Below, piece by piece: positions 56,045 through 64,000 of a DNA stretch of 64,000 nucleotides (the first letter of the stretch is position 1; the number at the start of each line of letters is the position of its first letter). A program made the position numbers and the translations under genes. The notes under the pieces are model-generated. The model did no database searches. It saw only the letters and a program-made list of their open reading frames with translations, and had not been told where the DNA came from. The stretch covers positions 1 through 64,000 of the forward strand of contig JAUCBJ010007616.1 in the NCBI GenBank assembly GCA_032718475.1. Reading direction: 5' to 3'. The DNA comes from Nemertoderma westbladi. Its lineage: Eukaryota; Xenacoelomorpha; Nemertodermatida; Nemertodermatidae.

Positions 56045-56995
56045 GCCATGCAGTTAAGATTTCTTTCGTGCTTGCAAATTCTGGTTTTTCTAGTACTCGT
56101 CCAAGGCCGACATTTTTAAAATAATGTAGTGTCATTGCCATGTGTCATTGCATGATATCGTGTTGTTATCTTTATAAGCGAGATATTCTCTTAAGGCATT
56201 TAAAGATCTTTTAGTGGCCTTTTACGCACTTTCATTTTTTCTAGCAGAGAGGTAACTTTCGTTGTATGAATCATTCTGAGAAAATCGATTGATTGGTTAA
56301 TCTACCGGTTCTGGTAACATTTCATTTTCGAAATCATGGAATATAGGTCGTCCATATCCATATTACCTTACACGGTATGCCTATGCTAATTCAGATATAC
56401 GGATCTACCACAAAAAATAACAAATATATTTATTTCTACTGTATTGTTGCCGGTAGCCTGTAGTAAGTATAAGAATGAACTGGCTGACAGTAACCAAGGA
56501 CAACTCCACTTCTACTAGACTAAGAGTATAGTTGTAAAGTATAAATTAGAAAACAAAAAATTGAATATTATCTAAGGCCTAAATGTAAAGGCTTAACTGT
56601 CTAACTTCAATACAAACAACACGGTATGGTATTAATTGACCTACCAGTGTCCTAGGCGAATATGCCCCATGCGTGGAATGCTCCCCTCCCCATAGATTTA
56701 AGTATAGTAATACTGCAGTAGGCCTAGCTTGCACTTTAACTTGGATTAATTTGTTGTTTTTTCGGTTAGGGATAGTTAGTTGGTAAGGCCCAAACCCTAA
56801 TTAAAACTGACATGTAACCCTAACCCTAAGTCATAAGGCTCTAATCGAAGAAATTTTGGGGAATTTTGGACCCATGGCCCCAAAGTATTCTATGTATATT
56901 AATTAATCACATCCCTTAAAATCGTCGCGAATGAAATCTGAAATATCTATTAGGCCCTATAGCAGCTTTTATCAAAGCGAAACCTTTAGATATCT
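56045..56995. other. Gene-free spacer
   Basis: No gene or repeat is recognised. A telomere-like CCCTAACCCTAA appears at 56814-56826 but only as two units. Confidence 0.45.
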
Positions 56996-57790
56996 TCATT
57001 GTCCCCACTGATCACCTCGAATCGGTGGTCTTATAACCCCTAAGAACCATGTCGGACCACAGTTCTCTACCCACAAAGCAGTGACATGATACTCTACTAC
57101 AATGTCTTTATCACCAACGGGATTTGGGGCCTTATCCAGTGCCACAGACATTTTATTGGTTGTGAACAGGACATCATGGGCTTCATTGAATTCTGACATT
57201 GAAATAATTTGGAAGTTGCTTATAGTTCTTAAACAACACCTCATGTTGTTAGGATAAACTTGAAGGCTCAGCATTTTACCTTTTTCCCTAAGTTGGAAAA
57301 GCTTGGAGTCTGAGAGTTTTGATGTTGACTTTGCATATCGTACTTCAACATACATTCGAGAAAGCTTTTCTTTATCGGTTAGGCCAGTCATCAATAAATA
57401 ATCATCAATTTCTATGTCAGAAGTGAAAGGACCAGGTGGTTTTGATATTTTGAGAGTGTTTAAGTCCTGTAGTTTCTTCCATTCCTTAGCTAAATTTTGC
57501 GTTTCTGCTAGTAGATAGTTCGCTTTTTCTAGCTCTTTCTGTTTCTCATTCCAAGTCAATACAATATCGTGAATTTTATCTGCCTTTTGTTTGAACTGTT
57601 TATATGCATTAGGGCCAGCTCGTTGAATAAGATCAAATCACTTATTAAGTACTTATTTCCTTGATGAGGTTGCTAACTGATCTTTACCGCGTATCTTTAG
57701 CTCATAGTTAAGCAACCCTACATTTCTTTCTTCTTGAAGATTATGCACTGGTGCCGAATCTAGTTTTGTCAACATTTCTAAATCCAATGT
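56996..57790 (-). pseudogene. Transposon-associated protein fragment of unnamed family
   Basis: The longest frame (56996-57559) encodes 187 residues starting WNEKQKELEKANYLLAETQN, with GPFTSDIEIDDYLLMTGLTD, then MYVEVRYAKSTSKLSDSKLF and near the end VEYHVTALWVENCGPTWFLG. Upstream, at about 57570-57765, the same protein continues in broken form (NLQEERNVGLLNYELKIRGK). Proteins with these blocks recur in invertebrate genomes, usually in repeats, but I cannot name the superfamily. At least two stops lie between the parts, so it is a pseudogene. Confidence 0.5.
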
Positions 57791-57799
57791 AGAATGCTT

Positions 57800-58008
57800 A
57801 AGTACATTTCCAGTTGGAATTTAAATTGTCCTGCAAAATGTTACAGGCTAATCTCATGATATTGACGCTAATTGAATTCCCGTCGTCATAAAAAGTCTTA
57901 CATTTCTTTCATACAACTTTTTTGTCTGAGTTACATAATATTTCAATTTGCGGATAAAAACTATTTTATCTTATTCGAAACAAAAAAAGTATCAATCAAT
58001 TAATATAT
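57800..58008. other. Short AT-rich spacer
   Basis: Nothing recognised. Confidence 0.4.
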
Positions 58009-58512
58009 GTGGGGCGAGCCACGAAGTTGGCGGAGCCTTAGCGAATTGACACTGTTAGGGGGTGGGTCAATTTATGCAAATAGTTGTCGTCGTCGTCGTT
58101 GTCGTCGTCGTCGTCATCGTCGTTGTCGTCGTCGTTGTCGTCGTCGTTACGATTTTGACATGCTAATAACTTTGTCGGATTTAAAGCTGCCAAGTTGAAA
58201 ATTTGTAGGTATCAATATGAGCAAAAGTTGAGATTTTTGAGAGACTTTCAGACACCCAGTGCAATGGTCTCCCGCTAGAGGGCCACATGTCTAAACATTA
58301 AATGCCCTCCCATTTCTTTGCTTTTAATCCGTTTAAGCTGAAACTTGGCAGATATGTATTAGACCATTAGCTGTGACTTTCAAAGGAGGCGAATCCATCT
58401 GCAGTTCTCCAGTCTGCCGCTAGAGGGCCAACGTGACTATTTGCATAAATTGACCTACCCCCTAACAGTGTCAATTCGCTAAGGCTCTGCCAACTTCGTG
58501 CTGCGCGAAGTC
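58009..58512. mobile_element. Foldback with 75-bp arms and a GTC/GTT microsatellite
   Basis: The left arm (about 58012-58083) and the right arm (about 58436-58508) are inverse copies, including TTAGCGAATTGACACTGTTA and GGTCAATTTATGCAAATAG. Just inside the left arm is a GTC-rich microsatellite (58086-58148). The centre repeats GCTAGAGGGCCA twice. The outer end (GTGGGGCGAGCCACGAAG) is shared with family G at 52711-52775. Confidence 0.8.
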
Positions 58513-60344
58513 CCCACTTCGTGTAAACAATATACATCTAACATACTCGACTTATACATTAAAATATATTTTGCACCTAGAATATTATTAGTAACAGGTA
58601 ATTAACAATTAATTCGTAGTTGATTATTGCAATATCTACATTGACGCAAAACTAACATAAATATATATAGTCTGTTTTATTAATCACACAACAATCGGTC
58701 TACTCAAAACATATTTCTTTAAATAAACGTATGGAACAGTTAATGTCAAAATAAATATTTATTACTTTGGGAGAGAAAGTACAACTTTTTTCACTATTCT
58801 CAATGTATTTTATTTACTGAGCGGCAACGGGGTTTGTGAGAGTCGTGAGAATACTGAAAAAATATATTTTGACGTTTATTTCATGCAATACGTCATTTTA
58901 TTCTTAATTTGCTACTTTTTGTTAGTAAATGATAGAATGAAATGGTGTTCAACTTAATTTAAAATTTGAAATTGAACTGCAGTTTTTACTATATTGCTTC
59001 CATAGTCACCTCTATTCCACTTATTGTTCTCTAGGGTGTTGCTTTCCTCAATATTAAATAATTTAATGTTCTGGAATATTTACGACATAAGCAGAGAGCA
59101 GGGCAACCATATAAACAAATATTGGATATTGAGTTCTATTTTGGGGAATATTCGGGTGAAAAAGTAACAATTTAAGAATAATAAATACGTTCAAATTCTG
59201 CAAATCTAAGTTATATAATTATATAAATCAACAAATTAATAAATACAATTTTGAATATTTAAAATTTATTTGTAAATTATATATTAAAAATATTTTAGCT
59301 CATTATTTAGTCTTATTTAGATATGGATAACAATTTTCGGCAAAAGCATGATATTTGGTATTAATGACATTTTTTAAGATCTTTTGTCATGAATTGTGAC
59401 CCTGTGGTTACTGGTTTGATGATTATTGATTATTAATGCGTATTATTGATGGGGCAATGATAATGGCCTGTTATAATAAAAACTAGCAATTGCTTTTGCT
59501 TGGAATTTTAATATCCTTTTCTTGCATTCCTATTAATAAAAAAAAGTAGCTATTGCTTACAAGCAAATGGACCTTTTACTATATTATTTTAAACGATCTA
59601 GCAATTGCTTAGAAATAACCACTTGCTAGAATTCTTATAAATAAAACATGCTCAAACAGTCTTGTTGAAAACTGGTAATTTGTGAGTTACGGAATTTGGT
59701 ATGTTTCTATGATAATTTTATAGTATAAAATAATGTTATAGTTAGTTTTAAATATTGAACACTCTTCTTAGGGCAGACCCCTTCGGCATAATATAACAAA
59801 TAATTATATTTGCCTGTTGTCTCTGGGGTTGTGTAAAGACAAGCACTTAAATATATTTCTTTCCATAGTCATTATCTATGAGATTTTTCAACAAATTAGT
59901 AATTGTTACAATCTAAATATGAAATAAACAAATAATATCTATTTGTAAGATAGCCCAAGTATCAAATATTAAAATTGTAGTGATACTGATATTTTTTTTC
60001 CATATGGATTGTGTGAGTTGCAGAATTGTGAGTTACGGAAATATTTAAGTATCAAAACAGCCATACCATTCAAGATTAAAAATTGGCTAATAATAACATC
60101 AAAATCATAACTTTCTAATGGTTTAAAGTAGTTCAGATGTTCATTGTTCATATAATAAGCATTCTAAGATCACTTTAAGTTAGAAATGCTGTCGTTCATA
60201 TCAAATGTCAAGAGCCTGTGTCTAGACATACCAGGAACTGGTAAAATGGCTGTGATTGACTTGATGTCGACTGGATATATGTCGTCATTGTCCGGAAATT
60301 GGAATGCTGTGCCACCACCATGAATAAGTCATTTCCTCAAAAAC
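58513..60344. other. Gene-free AT-rich spacer
   Basis: No gene is supported. Very AT-rich, with TGTGAGTTACGGAAT-type short motifs at 59680, 60020 and 61850 that may belong to one more low-copy repeat. Confidence 0.45.
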
Positions 60345-60946
60345 TTAACTTGTATACTTCCTCAAAAACTTAACTAGTATACTATCACCAGTGACAGACA
60401 GAACAGTTCCAACACAGTAAAACCCAGCATCAAATTTGGAAATCATATAGACCCCTGAAATAATCTTGTCTTGGAAGGGATATCCCATACCTTGGCTGTA
60501 ACTTGTTGTTGGTTGGTTGACAACAGTATCCATATCAATATCAGTTTCTTCAGTATCAGAATCCTCAGTATCGAAATCTTGCTCAAGTTCATTAGTTGTC
60601 ATTGAGATGTCTTTATTTCTGTATGTACTGTCTAACTGTACCAATAAAAGTTTACCGACATATCACTATTGCAAATAACTTGGTGTATTTTTAGTGTTTC
60701 CTTTATTGGTGGAGCATACAAAATTGCAGAAGCTAATTCTGGGTCTTTGATGGAGCACTTGTCCAAAAAACTTACACTAGTTTTAACCTTGGCCTCACCA
60801 TAGGTTGCAAAATGCTTTGCATCTTGGATAACAACTTTACCACTCATTACATCTCTATATACCTTTATTTTTAGTACACCACCAACAGCGTCATGGGGCC
60901 CCTTGATCTTGAAGGGTGACTTTCGCCGTAGATCCACGAAATACAT
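60345..60946 (-). pseudogene. Broken transposon-associated protein, GxxDAVGGxxK block
   Basis: Two minus-strand frames (60632-60946 and 60345-60644) together resemble the C-terminal part of a protein type common in invertebrate genomes. The first shows FKIKGPHDAVGGVLKIKVYR, followed by IQDAKHFATYGEAKVK. The second has an acidic linker (EDSDTEETDID) and then SGVYMISKFDAGFYCVGTVL. In the known proteins the first block normally reads HGKGxxDGxGGxxKR. The frames overlap by a frameshift, so it is inactive. The superfamily is not certain. Confidence 0.5.
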
Positions 60947-61559
60947 ATGTCTGATGGATAGTGACGCAGTAGAGCAAAGGTAAAACGAGATTTAAACTGA
61001 GCTGAGCTGCCATCCGACCAGAAATGTGCATGTTTCAAAATAAGATATTAGTTCCTTGCATTTATTTATCTATTAACATAGAACATCACTTGAATGTTAC
61101 AAACTTGTAATGATCTACTTCGTTTGAAACCACAGCAAATGATTTATTTTTGGTATTTTTCAGTGATGAAGATGGTAATGAGTCGATGTCTGAATCTTGA
61201 TTGTTGTCGTCGGCAGCGAATTCCAGTCCCTCAACTGCATGGTTTACATAATTGTTGAAGTAAATAACAGCTGTAAATATTGTAAAGGACTCCTATCCAA
61301 AATATGCAGATTGAACTTCATTCAGCTGCTCATTTTTATAATTTTGGGAGCTTGTTTGATGGAAGGGAACATTTTAGGTGACGCAGCTCGGCATGCTGGT
61401 AGAGATAACCAAACATATGCTGCTTGAATACAACCATCTTCCTTATAAGGGTTTTAACAAACTTGAATCATGTTGCTTCCAATTTGACTTTTTTTTTATG
61501 TTTTTTTCTTTACTTCTGCAGATATGGGTATGGCGACCCACTGGTAATATAGAATTACA

Positions 61560-61754
61560 TCAGTGAGTTACCAGTACAGTAAGCTCGTCTTTCATTGCTG
61601 CTTGCCCAGGACAGCTCTCAGCTTTACTATTAAATTGAAAGCAAGGATGTAGAACTTTCATCAGCTGGTCTGGTTTATCTGGCAGTGACAGAATTTTTAG
61701 CAACAATAGCTCGAGGTTTTCGCATGTATCACAATGACAGCTGTCCTTGGGCAA
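61560..61754 (-). pseudogene. Upstream fragment of the same broken protein
   Basis: Contains SCHCDTCENLELLLLKI, a Cys-rich block that precedes the GKG..DG..GG block in related proteins. It lies 600 bp upstream on the same strand as 60345-60946, with decayed sequence between. Confidence 0.4.
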
Positions 61755-61978
61755 TGTTCAATTTAGCAATATATGCTTCTCTTCTTTCATGATCTTTTGA
61801 AGGGAATGTGTTGTAATTGTCCTGTTACATGAATGTGAGTTACGGAATAATATACAATTGTGAGTTACGGAATTGTTTCACATCCAAATGAGCTCTTATT
61901 AATATAATATTAGATGAATGTATGGCAGGAAAATGCTTCCCTCTCATTAAACTCGAACTTTTTATTAAAAATATGTGT

Positions 61979-62394
61979 AGAGGCTTGTAAAATCCTCAAC
62001 CTTTGACTATTTAATCCAAGTAGTGTTGAGCCTTATTGAAAAGGTGTAATACAAATTGGACAATTGGTCAATTTTTGTGTTATGATAAATTGTTCCCTAA
62101 CTCTTGTTCCATACAACAAATTAGTAACATTTTGTTACTATAAATGTTACTAATTTGTTGTATGGAACAAGAGTTAGGGAACAATTTATCATAACACAAA
62201 AATTGACCAATTGTCCAAAATCTGTGTAAAAATATGTCTGTCATGTTACTAATTTGTTGTATGGAACAAGAGTTATGGAACAATTTATCATAACACAAAA
62301 ATTGACCAATTGTCCAATTTGTATTACACCTTTTCAATAAGGCTCAACACTACTTGGATTAAATAGTCAAAGGTTGAGGATTTTACAAGCCTCT
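61979..62394. mobile_element. Foldback with one left arm and two right-arm copies
   Basis: A 151-bp left arm (61979-62129) is inverted at 62244-62394 with very few differences (for example TTAGGG against TTATGG). Between them, 62144-62219 is a second, partial copy of the right arm's inner half. So one left arm can pair with two partners. Frames of 85 codons across it are artefacts of the repeat. Confidence 0.9.
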
Positions 62395-64000
62395 CTAGAG
62401 GTGGTTGAGTGGTTTTTTGAGAACATTTAAACTGTTAGGTTTAGTAACATTTTTTGTTTAAGAACAGTTATTCACTGGAATTACCACAAAAAGGGTCATA
62501 CTATGTGGAATCAGTCTATAATTGTGTCATTCTTTCGTCACCATGTTTTCCATTCTTCAGGATGGACCAAACCTCACTACCCAGAAAGGCTTGAAAAAAA
62601 CCCCTTTCATAATTCCTGAATCATGAAACATTCTAGCCTCTACATGCACCTCCTGAAAACGGCCAATAAAGGAATTATCTTAGGTGATTCAGGATGGCCT
62701 AACGCCATTCCTAATAAAGCCATATGAAAATCCGCAAAATTCAAAACAGGCAATTTTCAATAAATTCCATGCCAGAAATTGGGTTGTTATTGAACAGACT
62801 TTTTTGGACAGCTGAAGCGACCCTTTCGTATTATGAAATATGGCATCAGACTAAAGCTAAGCAAGATATCGGATTGCATTACCTCATATTGCACAATGCC
62901 GCACGTTATTTAAATGATCCACTGAAATTTGATGAAGATGACTCTGATGAAACTCAGCAAAGATTTGGTAATTCCAGACACTGAAGGAGGAAGTACATTG
63001 CATTGGAAAGTTGAAAAGAGACATTACAAACTTGCAAATATTATATTCGATCATCACTATTGCTACAGTGTTCTGATGTCAAAAACACTGATGACCTGAA
63101 TGATATTATTTAGGAAAAATAGAGCTATATTATTTACGTTAATTGCCAATATTATAAATATCAATATATATTTATGATACTGTAACTTATATTTCAAATT
63201 ACTATTTAATTTTGTTGACATTTTTAACTAATTTGAATCAGTTTAGTGAATGTGTTTGTCCTCATTGTACATCCTGTGGTTCAATAACTCATCCCATCCA
63301 GTTCCAGATTGCGTCACCACCCCACCCCCTCAATTCATACCATAATGTGAGGTTGATCCTTGTCCTTTCTTCATCTTTTTTCTCACGAATGTAGTGCAAC
63401 TTCTCTATGAGAACCAGTCATTGTAGATCCGCATAATTCAAGTTGATTGTTTCTTTCATTTCAGCACTCAACCGTGATTTCTTAACTGGTGGGGCCATTC
63501 CTGGTTGTCTAGGTGCGACAGTCAGAGGTTAACTATAGGAGATATTCTGGAGAGTGGGTGAGGGCTTTCACTTTTGCAGTACTTGCTTTTTTAGCCAATA
63601 TCTTATCAGACTCCACCATCTAAACTTATGCTGGTTGTCAGCTTTGTGACTGTTGCGTGTTATCAGAGCCATGTAGTAGTATATCAAATAAAGCCTTATC
63701 CAATTCCAGAAAATGAACCCTCTTGTTTCCTGTTGTATTGATGTCTGTTTTAATTTTAAACAGAAAAGAACAAGTAGTGCAATTTGAAAAACATAATTGT
63801 TTAGATCTGGAACATTTCGTAATGTTTTGTTTTATTTTTCACAGTGGATTTCATGTTAGCAATCCTATTGTAATCCTCGTATGTGAGCAATCCTCAATGT
63901 ACAAGAGTGGCCAAACCAAATCGAAGTCATTTGGTTGCACAATTTACCATACCATACAGTAAATGTATTGTGCTTATATATTGCTTGACCAGTGTACATA
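62395..64000. other. Gene-free end of window
   Basis: No gene is supported. A reading frame of 86 codons at 62724-62984 (ending FDEDDSDETQQRFG) has normal composition but matches nothing I know; it could be a transposon or exon fragment. The remainder is AT-rich. Confidence 0.4.

Noticed and set aside
1-64000. CRISPR array, operon or prokaryotic system
   Set aside because: Tandem repeats here lack unique spacers, and the window is plainly animal nuclear DNA with an intron, transposons and polyadenylation signals.

Overview
The window reads as nuclear DNA of an animal, most likely a marine invertebrate. It has sparse, mostly single-exon genes, one gene with a clear GT-AG intron, AT-rich spacers, and a dense mix of DNA transposons, non-LTR retrotransposons, foldback repeats and minisatellites. 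The proteins that can be named (a delta/zeta-class tubulin, a GAPR-1/GLIPR2 CAP protein, a NAT8/camello-like acetyltransferase, a PRCC-type splicing-associated protein and BAF-like proteins) are animal-type. I cannot fix the phylum; a non-vertebrate deuterostome is a guess only. There is no operon, CRISPR array, rRNA or intact tRNA gene.

Layout. 0.7-2.0 kb: a minus-strand copy of repeat family A, broken by a 5'-truncated RTE-like insertion with an 8-bp target duplication and by a 246-bp foldback. 2.7-4.0 kb: intronless divergent tubulin. 4.5-7.2 kb (minus): two-exon GLIPR2-like gene with a 16-bp minisatellite in its intron. 7.9-9.6 kb (minus): GC-richer block ending in a gag-like triple zinc-knuckle ORF. 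9.7-10.4 kb and 15.5-17.5 kb: two copies of a TA-flanked inverted-repeat element, the second enlarged by a reverse-transcriptase fragment and a tRNA-like SINE. 11.9-12.6 kb: NAT8-like acetyltransferase. 17.7-23.3 kb: a tandem duplication of a unit of about 2.7 kb; each copy has poly-G/C-bordered family A sequence, a diverged tandem array and an intact BAF-like gene. 25.7-31.3 kb: large 52-bp and 57-bp minisatellites and small foldbacks. 31.6-33.0 kb (minus): PRCC. 33-37.6 kb: gene-free repeats. 37.9-43.0 kb: an apparently intact two-ORF non-LTR retrotransposon. 44.0-50.5 kb: a nested transposon region with a complete hAT element (8-bp target duplication, about 200-bp terminal repeats, intact transposase) next to a broken MULE transposase, inverted arrays of short repeats that look foldback-like, and a piggyBac C-terminal zinc-finger remnant. 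50.5-64 kb: gene-poor, with foldbacks and broken pieces of transposon-associated protein families.

The cellular genes do not form an obvious pathway; they are separate eukaryotic loci among repeats. The parts most worth a second look are the duplicated BAF-like genes carried in a repeat unit, the complete hAT element, the MULE flanked by inverted short-repeat arrays, and the foldbacks with one left arm and two right arms.
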